A DNA stretch of 64,000 nt, taken from contig OZ005661.1 of assembly GCA_963930645.1 (NCBI GenBank), forward strand, positions 199,314,532 to 199,378,531. Reading direction: 5' to 3'. Positions 10,500-23,545 of the stretch are shown piece by piece. Position 1 is the stretch's first letter; each line of letters starts with the position of its first letter. The notes below the pieces were generated by a model that ran no database searches, was not told the DNA's origin, and saw only the letters and a list, made by a program, of their open reading frames with translations. Source of the stretch: Salticus scenicus (lineage: Eukaryota > Arthropoda > Arachnida > Araneae > Salticidae). Made by a program: the position numbers and the translations under genes.

Positions 10500-10748
10500 C
10501 AAAATACATTTTTTCACAACTTACGTTACTGGGACTACTGTTTGAGTAAGATTGCATAACGGAACATTGGATTATTTTTAAAGTATTTTTCTATAGATTC
10601 GGATCATTTGTGAGAAAAAAATGATCATTTTACAAATATTAATCTTTTTGAATTACTTTTTATATTAATTTGCTTTTAAAAATTATATTGGGACTCAAGA
10701 TCATTAAATAAATGTTCAATACAAACCATTACGTCCGCTTCGCAAGGG

Positions 10749-10978
10749 TTGGTTGGTTGTAGGATTTAAGGCCGATTGACTCCTGATGTGTCCTAGGCCT
10801 ATAGGGGGAATGCCCTCCGTGGGGGTCTTTCTAAGGGGTCCTAGCCCGTATTTACGCGAGTTTCGGAGGAAACCACGGAAAACTCCGAACGGCTAGGTCG
10901 ATGAGCGCGACCTGGGATCGAACCCGGCACCTCCCATCTACCAGCTTTGAGTGCAGAACCGCTCGGCCGCTGGTGGGC
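10749..10978 (-). mobile_element. tRNA-derived SINE, full length (230 bp)
   Basis: Same site and target duplication (10735-10748, 10979-10992). It lies at the junction of the two 11-kb copies. Confidence 0.9.
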
Positions 10979-11274
10979 CCGCTTCGCAAGGGAAAGATAT
11001 TCGTATCCATTTTTGGCGTAAAAAGTGTCATTTTTAAGAAATTCTTTTTCAAAATTTGAGTAATTGTAAATAAATTTAAAAACACGAGATAGAAAATTAG
11101 CAAGAATTAACAGTAATGTCTTACAAAATCCTTGATCTTAAGAAATAAAGAAAAATACTTAACATGTACTTCTCAATAAAAGAAACTTCAGACATTAGTA
11201 TACATAATGTAAATCTTTAATGCTTTAATCGCTGTGAATAATTCTTCAAATTAAATTTCAAGCTCGAATACGTG

Positions 11275-11347
11275 GTTTCCGTAGTGTAGTGGTTATCACG
11301 TGCGCTTCACACGCGCAAGGTCCCCGGTTCGATCCCGGGCGGAAACA
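11275..11347 (+). tRNA. tRNA-Val(CAC), class A
   Basis: Canonical; duplicate of 218 but with A37, i.e. a normal anticodon loop. Confidence 0.96.
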
Positions 11348-11887
11348 ATGTCGTTCTCAAAATATATTTTTTCGCAATTTACGTTACTGGGAATACTGTT
11401 TGAGTAAGATTGCATAACGGAACATTTGATTATTTTTAAAGTATTTTTCTATAGATTCGGATCATTTGTGAGAAAAAAATGATCATTTTACAAATATTAA
11501 TCTTTTCGAATTACTTTTTATATTAATTTGCTTTTAAAAATTATATTGGGACTCAAGATCATTAAATAAATGTTCAATACAAACCATCACGTCCGCTTCG
11601 CAAGGGAAAGATATTCGTATCCATTTTTGGCGTAAAAAGTGTCATTTTATAAAATTCTTTTTAACAATTTGAGTAATTGTAAATAAATTTTAAAAACACG
11701 AGATAGAAAATTAGCAAGAATTAACAGTATTGTCTTACAAATTCCTTGATCTTAAGAAATAAAGAAAAGTACTTAACATGTACTTCTCAATAAAAGAAAC
11801 TTCAGACATTAGTATACATAATGTAAATGTTTAATGCTTCAATCGATGTGAATAATTCTTCAAATTAAATTTCAAACTCGGATCGTG

Positions 11888-11960
11888 GTTTCTGTAGTGT
11901 AGTGGTTATCACGTGCGCTTCACACGCGCAAGGTCCCCGGTTCGAACATGCGCGGAAACA
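11888..11960 (+). pseudogene. tRNA-Val(CAC)-like pseudogene, class B
   Basis: Duplicate of 831: C6T and 3' T-stem ATGCG; no terminator. Confidence 0.8.
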
Positions 11961-12765
11961 GTGTCGTTATCAAAATAAAAAAGTATTTAACACATTATGT
12001 CACTGGGAATATTGTTTGAATAAGACTGTATAAAGGAATATTGAATTATTTTTAAAGTATTATCTATAGACTCGAATTTGTGAGAAAAAAATTATTATTT
12101 TAAAAATATTCATTCATCTAAATTACTTCGAATATTATAATACATTTTAAATTCTTTAATGATTCAAGAACATTATATGAAAGTTCAAAACAACCTTCGT
12201 TTCACGGTAAAAATTCCAGGATCTTGTGAAATTAAGCAAATTACTTTACTTGTACTTGACAACAAAAGAAACTTCAGACATTAATTTAACATAATGTAAA
12301 ATTTTAACTCTTTAAGCGAAGTAAATAATTCACTGAGAATTTGTGAGAAAAAAAAATGATTTTTTTACAAATATTAATCTTTCTCAATTACTTTTTATAT
12401 TAATTTACTTTTAAAAATTATATTATGACTCAAGATCATTAAATAAATGTTCAATACAAACCATCACGACCGCTTCGCAAGGGAAAGATATTCGTATCCA
12501 TTTTTGGCGTAAAAAGTGTCATTTTTAAGAAATTCTTTTTAAAAATTTGAGTAATTGTAAATAAATTTAAAAACACGAGATACAAAGTTAGCAAGAATTA
12601 ACAGTATTGTCTTACAAATTCCTTGATCTTAAGAAATGAATAAAAGGACTTAACATGTACTTCTCAATAAAAGAAACTTCAGACATTAGTATACATAATG
12701 TAAATCTTTAATGCTTTAATCGCTGTAAATAATTTTTCAAATTAAATTTCAAGCTCGAAAACGTG

Positions 12766-12838
12766 GTTTCCGTAGTGTAGCGGTTATCACGTGCGCTTCA
12801 CACGCGCAAGGTCCCCGGTTCGATCCCGGGCGGAAACA
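12766..12838 (+). tRNA. tRNA-Val(CAC), class E
   Basis: Canonical; duplicate of 1710. Confidence 0.96.
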
Positions 12839-13378
12839 ATGTCCTTCTCAAAATATATTTTTTCGCAATTTACGTTACTGGGACTACTGTTTGAGTAAGA
12901 TTGCATAACGGAGCATTGGATTATTTTTAAAGTATTTTTCTATAGATTCGGATCATTTGTGAGAAAAAAATGATCATTTTACAAATATTAATCTTTTTGA
13001 ATTACTTTTTATATTAATTTGCTTTTAAAAATTATATTGGGACTCAAGATCATTAAATAAATGTTCAATACAAACCATCACGTCCGCTTCGCAAGGGAAA
13101 GATATTCGTATCCATTTTTGGCGTAAAAAGTGTCATTTTTAGGAAATTCTTTTTAAAAATTTGAGTAATTGTAAATAAATTTAAAAACACGAGATAGAAA
13201 ATTAGCAAGAATTAACAGTAATGTCTTACAAAATCCTTGATCTTAAGAAATAAAAAAAGTACTTTACATGTACTTCTCAATAAAAGAAACTTCAGACATT
13301 AGTATACATAATGTAAATGTTTAATGCTTTAATCGCTGTGAATAATTCTTCAAATTAAATTTCAATCTCGGAAACGTG

Positions 13379-13451
13379 GTTACCGTAGTGTAGTGGTTAT
13401 CACGTGCGCTTCACACGCGCAAGGACCCCGGTTCGATCATGGGCGGAAACA
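13379..13451 (+). pseudogene. tRNA-Val(CAC)-like pseudogene, class B
   Basis: Duplicate of 2323: A4, A48, A61/T62. Confidence 0.8.
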
Positions 13452-14256
13452 GTGTCGTTATCAAAATAAAAAAGTATTTGACAATTTATGTTACTGGGAA
13501 TATTGTTTGAATAAGACTGTATAAAGGAATATTGAATTATTTTTAAAGTATTATCTATAGACTAGAATTTGTGAGAAAAAAATTATTATTTTAAAAATAT
13601 TCATTCATCTAAATTACTTCGAATATTATAATACATTTTAAATTCTTTAATGATTCAAGAACATTATATGAAAGTTCAAAACAACCTTCGTTTCACGGTA
13701 AAAATTCCAGGATCTTGTGAAATTAAGCAAATTACTTTACTTGTAGTTGACAACAAAAGAAATTTCAGACATTAATTTAACATAATGTAAAATTTTAACT
13801 CTTTAAGCGAAGTAAATAATTCACTGAGAATTTGTGAGAAAAAAAAATGATTTTTTTACAAATATTAATCTTTCTCAATTACTTTTTATATTAATTTACT
13901 TTTAAAAATTATATTATGACTCAAGATCATTAAATAAATGTTCAATACAAACCATCACGACCGCTTCGCAAGGGAAAGATATTCGTATCTATTTTTGGCG
14001 TAAAAAGTGTCATTTTTAAGAAATTCTTTTTAAAAATTTGAGTAATTGTAAATAAATTTAAAAACACGAGATACAAAGTTAGCAAGAATTAACAGTATTG
14101 TCTTACAAATTCCTTGATCTTAAGAAATGAAAAAAAGGACTTAACATGTACTTCTCAATAAAAGAAACTTCAGAAATTAGTATACATAATGTAAATCTTT
14201 AATGCTTTAATCGCTGTAAATAATTTTTCAAATTAAATTTCAAGCTCGAAAACGTG

Positions 14257-14329
14257 GTTTCCGTAGTGTAGCGGTCATCACGTGCGCTTCACACGCGCAA
14301 GGTCCCCGGTTCGATCCCGGGCGGAAACA
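14257..14329 (+). tRNA. tRNA-Val(CAC), class E, C20a
   Basis: Duplicate of 3201; stems intact, T6 trailer, SINE at 14589 downstream. Confidence 0.95.
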
Positions 14330-14588
14330 ATGTCCTTCTCAAAATATATTTTTTCGCAATTTACGTTACTGGAACTACTGTTTGAGTAAGATTGCATAAC
14401 GGAACATTGGATTATTTTTAAAGTATTTTTCTATAGATTCGGATCATTTGTGAGAAAAAAATGATCATTTTACAAATATTAATCTTTTTGAATTACTTTT
14501 TATATTAATTTGCTTTTAAAAATTATATTGGGACTCGAGATCATTAAATAAATGTTCAATACAAACCATCACGTCCGCTTCGCAAGGG

Positions 14589-14818
14589 TTGGTTGGTTGT
14601 AGGATTTAAGGCCGATTGACTCCTGATGTGTCCTAGGCCTATAGGGGGAATGCCCTCCGTGGGGGTCTTTCTAAGGGGTCCTAGCCCGTATTTACGCGAG
14701 TTTCGGAGGAAACCACGGAAAACTCCGAACGGCTAGGTCGATGAGCGCGACCTGGGATCGAACCCGGCACCTCCCATCTACCAGCTTTGAGTGCAGAACC
14801 GCTCGGCCGCTGGTGGGC
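14589..14818 (-). mobile_element. tRNA-derived SINE, full length (230 bp)
   Basis: Duplicate of 3533; flanks 14575-14588 and 14819-14832. Confidence 0.9.
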
Positions 14819-15114
14819 CCGCTTCGCAAGGGAAAGATATTCGTATCCATTTTTGGCGTAAAAAATGTCATTTTTAGGAAATTCTTTTTAAAAATTTCAG
14901 TAATTGTAAATAAATTTAAAAACACGAGATAGAAAATTAGCTAGAATTAACAGTAATGTCTTACAAAATCCTTGATCTTAAGAAATAAAGAAAAATACTT
15001 AACATGTACTTCTCAATAAAAGAAACTTCAGACATTAGTATACATAATGTAAATCTTTAATGCTTTAATCGCTGTAAATAATTTTTCAAATTAAATTTCA
15101 AGCTCGAAAACGTG

Positions 15115-15187
15115 GTTTCCGTAGTGTAGCGGTTATCACGTGCGCTTCACACGCGCAAGGTCCCCGGTTCGATCCCGGGCGGAAACA
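15115..15187 (+). tRNA. tRNA-Val(CAC), class E
   Basis: Canonical; duplicate of 4059. Confidence 0.96.
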
Positions 15188-15727
15188 ATGTCCTTCTCAA
15201 AATATATTTTTTCGCAATTTACGTTACTGGGACTACTGTTTGAGTAAGATTGCATAACGGAGCATTGGATTATTTTTAAAGTATTTTTCTATAGATTCGG
15301 ATCATTTGTGAGAAAAAAATGATCATTTTACAAATATTAATCTTTTTGAATTACTTTTTATATTAATTTGCTTTTAAAAATTATATTGGGACTCAAGATC
15401 ATTAAATAAATGTTCAATACAAACCATCACGTCCGCTTCGCAAGGGAAAGATATTCGTATCCATTTTTGGCGTAAAAAGTGTCATTTTTAGGAAATTCTT
15501 TTTAAAAATTTGAGTAATTGTAAATAAATTTAAAAACACGAGATAGAAAATTAGCAAGAATTAACAGTAATGTCTTACAAAATCCTTGATCTTAAGAAAT
15601 AAAAAAAGTACTTTACATGTACTTCTCAATAAAAGAAACTTCAGACATTAGTATACATAATGTAAATGTTTAATGCTTTAATCTCTGTGAATAATTCTTC
15701 AAATTAAATTTCAATCTCGGAAACGTG

Positions 15728-15800
15728 GTTACCGTAGTGTAGTGGTTATCACGTGCGCTTCACACGCGCAAGGACCCCGGTTCGATCATGGGCGGAAACA
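15728..15800 (+). pseudogene. tRNA-Val(CAC)-like pseudogene, class B
   Basis: Duplicate of 4672: A4, A48, A61/T62, no terminator. Confidence 0.8.
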
Positions 15801-16605
15801 GTGTCGTTATCAAAATAAAAAAGTATTTGACAATTTATGTTACTGGGAATATTGTTTGAATAAGACTGTATAAAGGAATATTGAATTATTTTTAAAGTAT
15901 TATCTATAGACTAGAATTTGTGAGAAAAAAATTATTATTTTAAAAATATTCATTCATCTAAATTACTTCGAATATTATAATACATTTTAAATTCTTTAAT
16001 GATTCAAGAACATTATATGAAAGTTCAAAGCAACCTTCGTTTCACGGTAAAAATTCCAGGATCTTGTGAAATTAAGCAAATTACTTTACTTGTATTTGAC
16101 AACAAAAGAAATTTCAGACATTAATTTAACATAATGTAAAATTTTAACTCTTTAAGCGAAGTAAATAATTCACTGAGAATTTGTGAGAAAAAAAAATGAT
16201 TTTTTTACAAATATTAATCTTTCTCAATTACTTTTTATATTAATTTACTTTTAAAAATTATATTATGACTCAAGATCATTAAATAAATGTTCAATACAAA
16301 CCATCACGACCGCTTCGCAAGGGAAAGATATTCGTATCTATTTTTGGCGTAAAAAGTGTCATTTTTAAGAAATTCTTTTTAAAAATTTGAGTAATTGTAA
16401 ATAAATTTAAAAACACGAGATACAAAGTTAGCAAGAATTAACAGTATTGTCTTACAAATTCCTTGATCTTAAGAAATGAAAAAAAGGACTTAACATGTAC
16501 TTCTCAATAAAAGAAACTTCAGAAATTAGTATACATAATGTAAATCTTTAATGCTTTAATCGCTGTAAATAATTTTTCAAATTAAATTTCAAGCTCGAAA
16601 ACGTG

Positions 16606-16678
16606 GTTTCCGTAGTGTAGCGGTCATCACGTGCGCTTCACACGCGCAAGGTCCCCGGTTCGATCCCGGGCGGAAACA
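16606..16678 (+). tRNA. tRNA-Val(CAC), class E, C20a
   Basis: Duplicate of 5550; intact. SINE at 16938 downstream. Confidence 0.95.
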
Positions 16679-16937
16679 ATGTCCTTCTCAAAATATATTT
16701 TTTCGCAATTTACGTTACTGGGACTACTGTTTGAGTAAGATTGCATAACGGAACATTGGATTATTTTTAAAGTATTTTTCTATAGATTCGGATCATTTGT
16801 GAGAAAAAAATGATCATTTTACAAATATTAATCTTTTTGAATTACTTTTTATATTAATTTGCTTTTAAAAATTATATTGGGACTCGAGATCATTAAATAA
16901 ATGTTCAATACAAACCATCACGTCCGCTTCGCAAGGG

Positions 16938-17175
16938 TTGGTTGGTTGGTTGGTTGTAGGATTTAAGGCCGATTGACTCCTGATGTGTCCTAGGCCTATA
17001 GGGGGAATGCCCTCCGTGGGGGTCTTTCTAAGGGGTCCTAGCCCGTATTTACGCGAGTTTCGGAGGAAACCACGGAAAACTCCGAACGGCTAGGTCGATG
17101 AGCGCGACCTGGGATCGAACCCGGCACCTCCCATCTACCAGCTTTGAGCGCAGAACCGCTCGGCCGCTGGTGGGC
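16938..17175 (-). mobile_element. tRNA-derived SINE, full length (238 bp)
   Basis: Duplicate of 5882; flanks 16924-16937 and 17176-17189. Confidence 0.9.
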
Positions 17176-17471
17176 CCGCTTCGCAAGGGAAAGATATTCG
17201 TATCCATTTTTGGCGTAAAAAGTGTCATTTTTAGGAAATTCTTTTTAAAAATTTCAGTAATTGTAAATAAATTTAAAAACACGAGATAGAAAATTAGCTA
17301 GAATTAACAGTAATGTCTTACAAAATCCTTGATCTTAAGAAATAAAGAAAAATACTTAACATGTACTTCTCAATAAAAGAAACTTCAGACATTAGTATAC
17401 ATAATGTTAATCTTTAATGCTTTAATCGCTGTGAATAATTCTTCAAATTAAATTTCAAGATCGAATACGTG

Positions 17472-17544
17472 GTTTCCGTAGTGTAGTGGTTATCACGTGC
17501 GCTTCACACGCGCAAGGTCCCCGGTTCGATCCCGGGCGGAAACA
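17472..17544 (+). tRNA. tRNA-Val(CAC), class A
   Basis: Canonical; duplicate of 6416. Confidence 0.96.
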
Positions 17545-18085
17545 ATGTCGTTCTCAAAATATATTTTTTCGCAATTTACGTTACTGGGAATACTGTTTGA
17601 GTAAGATTGCATAACGGAACATTGGATTATTTTTAAAGTATTTTTCTATAGATTCGAATCATTTGTGAGAAAAAAATGATCATTTTACAAATATTAATCT
17701 TTTCGAATTACTTTTTATATTAATTTGCTTTTAAAAATTATATTGGGACTCAAGATCATTAAATAAATGTTCAATACAAACCATCACGTCCGCTTCGCAA
17801 GGGAAAGATATTATGATCCATTTTCGGAGCAAAAAGTGTCATTTTATGAAAATCTTTTTAACAATTTGAGTAATTGTAAATAAATTTTAAAAACACGAGA
17901 TAGAAAATTAGCAAGAATTAACAGTATTGTCTTACAAATTCCTTGATCTTAAGAAATAAAGAAAAGTACTTAACATGTACTTCTCAATAAAAGAAACTTC
18001 AGACATTAGTATACATAATGTAAATGTTTAATGCTTTAATCGCTGTGAATAATTCTTCAAATTAAATTTCAATCTCGGAAACGTG

Positions 18086-18158
18086 GTTTCCGTAGTGTAG
18101 TGGTTATCACGTGCGCTTTACACGCGCAAGGTACCCGGTTCGATCATGGGCGGAAACA
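18086..18158 (+). pseudogene. tRNA-Val(TAC)-like copy, class B
   Basis: Duplicate of 7030: anticodon TAC, T-stem A61/T62, no near terminator. Confidence 0.78.
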
Positions 18159-18563
18159 GTGTCGTTATCAAAATAAAAAAGTATTTAACAATTTATGTTA
18201 CTGGGAATATTGTTTGAATAAGACTGTATAAAGGAATATTGAATTATTTTTTATTTAAGTATTATCTATAGACTCGAATTTGTGAGAAAAAAATTATTAT
18301 TTTAAAAATATTCATTCATCTAAATTACTTCGAATATTATAATACATTTTAAATTCTTTAATGATTCAAGATCATTATATGAAAGTTCAAAACAAACTTC
18401 GTTTCACGGTAAAAATTCCAGGATCTTGTGAAATAAAGCAAATTACTTTACTTGTACTTGTCAAGAAAAGAAACTTCAGACGTTAATTTAACATAATGTA
18501 AAATTTTAACTCTTTAAGCGAAGTAAATAATTCTTCAACTTAAATTTCAAACTCCTAGATATC

Positions 18564-18636
18564 GTTTCTATAGTGTAGTGGTTATCACGTGCGCTTCACA
18601 CGCGCAAGGTCCCCGGTTCGATCCCGGGCGGAAACA
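18564..18636 (+). tRNA. tRNA-Val(CAC), class C, weakened acceptor
   Basis: Duplicate of 7508 (GTTTCTA acceptor). The leader differs by one base (AGATATCG). Confidence 0.82.
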
Positions 18637-19167
18637 GTGTCGTTCTCAAAAAGTATTTTTCCACAATTTACGTTACTGGGAATACTGTTTGAATAATATT
18701 CATAACGGAACATTGGATTATTTTTCCATAGATTCGGAGAATTTGTGAGAAAAAAAATGATATCTTTAAAAATATTAATCTTTCTCAATTACTTTTTATA
18801 TTAATTTACTTTTAAAAATTATATTATGACTCAAGATCATTAAATAAATGTTAAATACAAACCATCACGACCGCTTCGCAAGAGAAAGATATTCGTATCC
18901 ATTTTTGGCGTAAAAAGTGTCATTTTTAGGAAATTCTTTTTAAAAATTTGAGTAATTGTAAATAAATTTTAAAAACACGAGATACAAAATTAGCAAGAAT
19001 TAACAGTATTGTCTTACAAATTCCTTGATCTTAAGAAATGAGGAAAAGTACTTAACATGTACTTCTCAATAAAAGAAACTTCAGACATTAGTATACATAA
19101 TGTATATCTTTAATGCTTTAATCGCTGTAAATAATTTTTCAAATTAAATTTCAAGCTCGAAAACGTG

Positions 19168-19240
19168 GTTTCCGTAGTGTAGCGGATATCACGTGCGCTT
19201 CACACGCGCAAGGTCCCCGGTTCGATCCCGGGCAGAAACA
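19168..19240 (+). tRNA. tRNA-Val(CAC), class D
   Basis: Duplicate of 8112: A20 and A67. Confidence 0.82.
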
Positions 19241-19782
19241 ATGTCGTTCTCAAAAAATATTTTTTCACAACTTACGTTACTGGGAATACTGTTTGAATAT
19301 GATTCCATAAAGGAACATTGGATTATTTTTAAAGTATTTTTCTATAGATTCGCAGAATTTGTGAGAAAGAAAAGTTTTTTTTTACAAATATTAATCTTTC
19401 TCAATTACTTTTTATATTAATTTACTTTTAAAAATTATATTATGAATCAAGATCATTAAATAAATGTTCAATACAAACCATCACGACCGCTTCGCAAGGG
19501 AAAGATATTCGTATCCATTTTTGGCGTAAAAAGTGTCATTTTTAAGAAATTCTTTTTAAAAATTTGAGTAATTGTAAATAAATTTAAAAACACGAGATAG
19601 AAAATTAGCAAGAATTAACAGTAATGTCTTACAAAATCCTTGATCTTAAGAAATAAAGAAAAATACTTAACATGTACTTCTCAATAAAAGAAACTTCAGA
19701 CATTAGTATACATAATGTAAATCTTTAATGCTTTAATCGCTGTGAATAATTCTTCAAATTAAATTTCAAGCTCGAATACGTG

Positions 19783-19855
19783 GTTTCCGTAGTGTAGTGG
19801 TTATCACGTGCGCTTCACACGCGCAAGGTCCCCGGTTCGATCCCGGGCGGAAACA
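19783..19855 (+). tRNA. tRNA-Val(CAC), class A
   Basis: Canonical; duplicate of 8727. Confidence 0.96.
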
Positions 19856-20396
19856 ATGTCGTTCTCAAAATATATTTTTTCGCAATTTACGTTACTGGGG
19901 ATACTGTTTGAGTAAGATTGCATAACGGAACATTGGATTATTTTTAAAGTATTTTTCTATAGATTCGGATCATTTGTGAGAAAAAAATGATCATTTTACA
20001 AATATTAATCTTTTCGAATTACTTTTTATATTAATTTGCTTTTAAAAATTATATTGGGACTCAAGATCATTAAATAAATGTTCAATACAAACCATTACGT
20101 CCGCTTCGCAAGGGAAAGATATTCTGATCCATTTTTGGAGCAAAAAGTGTCATATTATGAAATTCTTTTTAACAATTTGAGTAATTGTAAATAAATTTTA
20201 AAAACACGAGATAGAAAATTAGCAAGAATTAACAGTATTGTCTTACAAATTCCTTGATCTTAAGAAATAAAGAAAAATACTTAACATGTACTTCTCAATA
20301 AAAGAAACTTCAGACATTAGTATACATAATGTAAATGTTTAATGCTTTAATCGCTGTGAATAATTCTTCAAATTAAATTTCAATCTCGGAAACGTG

Positions 20397-20468
20397 GTTA
20401 CCGTAGTGTAGTGGTTATCACGTGCGCTTCACACCGCAAGGTCCCCGGTTCGATCATGGGCGGAAACA
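20397..20468 (+). pseudogene. tRNA-Val-like pseudogene, class B, 1-nt deletion
   Basis: Duplicate of 9341 with the same anticodon-stem deletion. Confidence 0.8.
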
Positions 20469-20869
20469 GTGTCGTAATCAAAATAAAAAAGTATTTAACA
20501 ATTTACGTTACTGGGAATATTGTTTGAATAAGACTGTATAAAGGAATATTGAATTATTTTTAATGTATTATCTATAGACTCGAATTTGTGAGAAAAAAAT
20601 TATTATTTTACAAATATTCATTCATCTAAATTACTTCGAATATTATAATACATTTTAAATTCTTTAATGATTCAAAACCATTATATGAAAGTTCAAAACA
20701 AACTTCGTTTCACGGTAAAAATTCCAGGATCTTGTGAAATAAAGCAAATTACTTTACTTGTACTTGTCAACAAAAGAAACTTCAGACATTAATTTAACAT
20801 AATGTAAAATTTTAACTCTTTAAACGAAGTAAATAATTCTTCAATTTAAATTTCAAACTCGTAGACATA

Positions 20870-20942
20870 GTTTCCGTAGTGTAGTGGTTATCACTTGCGC
20901 TTCACACGCGCAAGGTCCCCGGTTCGATCCCGGGCGGAAACA
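20870..20942 (+). tRNA. tRNA-Val(CAC), class C, T26
   Basis: Duplicate of 9814; stems intact. Confidence 0.9.
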
Positions 20943-21472
20943 GTGTCGTTCTCAAAAAATATTTTTTCACAATTTACGATACTGGGAATACTGTTTGAAT
21001 AAGATTCATAACGGAACATTGGATTATTTTTCTATAGATTCGGAGAATTTGTGAGAAAAAAAATGATTTTTTTACAAATATTAATCTTTCTAAATTACTT
21101 TTTACATTAATTTACTTTTAAAAATTATATTATGACTCAAGATCATTAAATAAATGTTCAATACAAACCATCACGACCGCTTCGCAAGGGAAAGATATTC
21201 GTATCCATTTTTGGCGTAAAAAGTGTCATTTTTAAGAAATTCTTTTTAAAAATTTGAGTAATTGTAAATAAATTTAAAAACACGAGATACAAAGTTAGCA
21301 AGAATTAACAGTATTGTCTTACAAATTCCTTGATCTTAAGAAATGAAAAAAAGGACTTAACATGTACTTCTCAATAAAAGAAACTTCAGACATTAGTATA
21401 CATAATGTATATCTTTAATGCTTTAATCGCTGTAAATAATTTTTCAAATTAAATTTCATGCTCGAAAACGCG

Positions 21473-21545
21473 GTTTCCGTAGTGTAGCGGTTATCACGTG
21501 CGCTTCACACGCGCAAGGTCCCCGGTTCGATCCCGGGCGGAAACA
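21473..21545 (+). tRNA. tRNA-Val(CAC), class E
   Basis: Duplicate of 10427; canonical body, leader AACGCG instead of AACGTG. The SINE that follows 10427 is absent here. Confidence 0.96.
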
Positions 21546-22086
21546 ATGTCCTTCTCAAAATACATTTTTTCACAACTTACGTTACTGGGACTACTGTTTG
21601 AGTAAGATTGCATAACGGAACATTGGATTATTTTTAAAGTATTTTTCTATAGATTCGGATCATTTGTGAGAAAAAAATGATCATTTTACAAATATTAATC
21701 TTTTTGAATTACTTTTTATATTAATTTGCTTTTAAAAATTATATTGGGACTCAAGATCATTAAATAAATGTTCAATACAAACCATTACGTCCGCTTCGCA
21801 ATTGAAAGATATTCGTATCCATTTTTGGCGTAAAAAGTGTCATTTTTGGGAAATTCTTTTTAAAAATTTGAGTAATTGTAAATAAATTTAAAAACACGAG
21901 ATAGAAAATAAGCTAGAATTAACAGTAATGTCTTACAAAATCCTTGATCTTAAGAAATAAAGAAAAATACTTAACATGTACTTCTCAATAAAAGAAACTT
22001 CAGACATTAGTATACATAATGTTAATCTTTAATGCTTTAATCGCTGTGAATAATTCTTCAAATTAAATTTCAAGCTCGAATACGTG

Positions 22087-22159
22087 GTTTCCGTTGTGTA
22101 GTGGTTATCACGTGCGCTTCACACGCGCTAGGTCCCCGGTTCGATCCCGGGCGGAAACA
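22087..22159 (+). tRNA. tRNA-Val(CAC), class A, T9 and T43
   Basis: A9T, and A43T which opens the outer anticodon-stem pair 27-43. Other stems are canonical; T6 trailer. Confidence 0.85.
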
Positions 22160-22700
22160 ATGTCGTTCTCAAAATATATTTTTTCGCAATTTACGTTACT
22201 GGGAATACTGTTTGAGTAAGATTGCATAACGGAACATTGGATTATTTTTAAAGTATTTTTCTATAGATTCGGATCATTTGTGAGAAAAAAATGATCATTT
22301 TACAAATATTAATCTTTTGGAATTACTTTTTATATTAATTTGCTTTTAAAAATTATATTGGGACTCAAGATCATTAAATAAATGTTCAATACAAACCATC
22401 ACGTCCGCTTCGCAAGGGAAAGATATTCTGATCCATTTTTGGAGCAAAAAGTGTCATTTTATGAAATTCTTTTTAACAATTTGAGTAATTGCAAATAAAT
22501 TTTAAAAACACGAGATAGAAAATTAGCAAGAATTAACAGTATTGTCTTACAAATTCCTTGATCTTAAGAAATAAAGAAAAGTACTTAACATGTACTTCTC
22601 AATAAAAGAAACTTCAGACATTAGTATACATAATGTAAATGTTTAATGCTTTAATCGCTGTGAATAATTCTTCAAATTAAATTCCAAGCTCGAAAACGTG

Positions 22701-22773
22701 GTTTCCGTAGTGTAGTGGTTATCACGTGCGCTTCACGCGCGCAAGGTCCCCGGTTCGATCATGGGCGGAAACA
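22701..22773 (+). pseudogene. tRNA-Val(CAC)-like pseudogene, class B, G37
   Basis: Acceptor intact, but A37G, T-stem A61/T62 and B-type trailer without terminator. The leader is E-like (AAGCTCGAAAACG), so a mosaic. Confidence 0.78.
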
Positions 22774-23178
22774 GTGTCGTTATCAAAATAAAAAAGTATT
22801 TAACAATTTATGTTACTGGGAATATTGTTTGAATAAGACTGTATAAAGGAATATTGAATTTTTTTTTATTTAAGTATTATCTATAGACTCGAATTTGTGA
22901 GAAAAAAATTATTATTTTAAAAATATTCATTCATCTAAATTACTTCGAATATTATAATGCATTTTAAATTCTTTAATGATTCAAGACCATTATATGAAAG
23001 TTCAAAACAAACTTCGTTTCACGGTAAAAATTCCAGGATCTTGTGAAATAAAGCAAATTACTTTACTTGTACTTGTCAAGAAAAGAAACTTCAGACGCTA
23101 ATTTAACGTAATGTAAAATTTTAACTCTTTAAGCGAAGTAAATAATTCTTCAACTTAAATTTCAAACTCCTAGACATC

Positions 23179-23251
23179 GTTTCTATAGTGTAGTGGTTAT
23201 CACGTGCGCTTCACACGCGCAAGGTCCCCGGTTCGATCCCGGGCGGAAACA
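23179..23251 (+). tRNA. tRNA-Val(CAC), class C, weakened acceptor
   Basis: GTTTCTA acceptor as at 7508. Downstream trailer GTATTTTTTC has T6. Confidence 0.82.
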
Positions 23252-23545
23252 GTGTCGTTCTCAAAAAGTATTTTTTCACAATTTACGTTACTGGGAATAC
23301 TGTTTGAATAATATTCATAACGGAACATTGGATTATTTTTCCATAGATTCGGAGAATTTGTGAGAAAAAAAATGATATTTTTAAAAATATTAATCTTTCT
23401 CAATTACTTTTTATATTAATTTACTTTTAAAAATTATATTATGACTCAAGATCATTAAATAAATGTTCAATACAAACCATCACGACCGCTTCGCAAGAGA
23501 AAGATATTCGTATCCATTTTTGGCGTAAAAAGTGTCATTTTTAGG

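Larger units (their letters stand above)
1..10744 (+). repeat. 11-kb segmental tandem repeat, copy 1
   Basis: Matches 11058-21800 at an offset of 11056 (11057 before about position 1270, where the A-run is 10 here and 9 there). The differences I saw are single bases, e.g. in the anticodon loop near 258, 3184, 5039, 7505, 7769 and the leader near 10424. It contains 16 tRNA-Val copies, two SINEs and AT-rich spacers with tRNA relics. It ends inside the CCGCTTCGCA relic, where copy 1 continues into a SINE and copy 2 does not. Confidence 0.95.
6416..11037 (+). repeat. 2311-bp higher-order repeat A-B-C-D, two units
   Basis: tRNAs at 6416, 7030, 7508 and 8112 are followed by 8727, 9341, 9814 and 10427 in the same class order; the last slot is class E instead of D. 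Spacings are about 614, 478, 604 and 615. The second unit carries the SINE at 10749. Confidence 0.85.
11058..21800 (+). repeat. 11-kb segmental tandem repeat, copy 2
   Basis: Near-identical copy of 1-10744 with all 16 tRNA positions and both internal SINEs at the same offsets. After 21800 it continues as ATTGAAAGATATTCG without a SINE, so the SINE at 10749 marks the junction between the copies. Confidence 0.95.
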
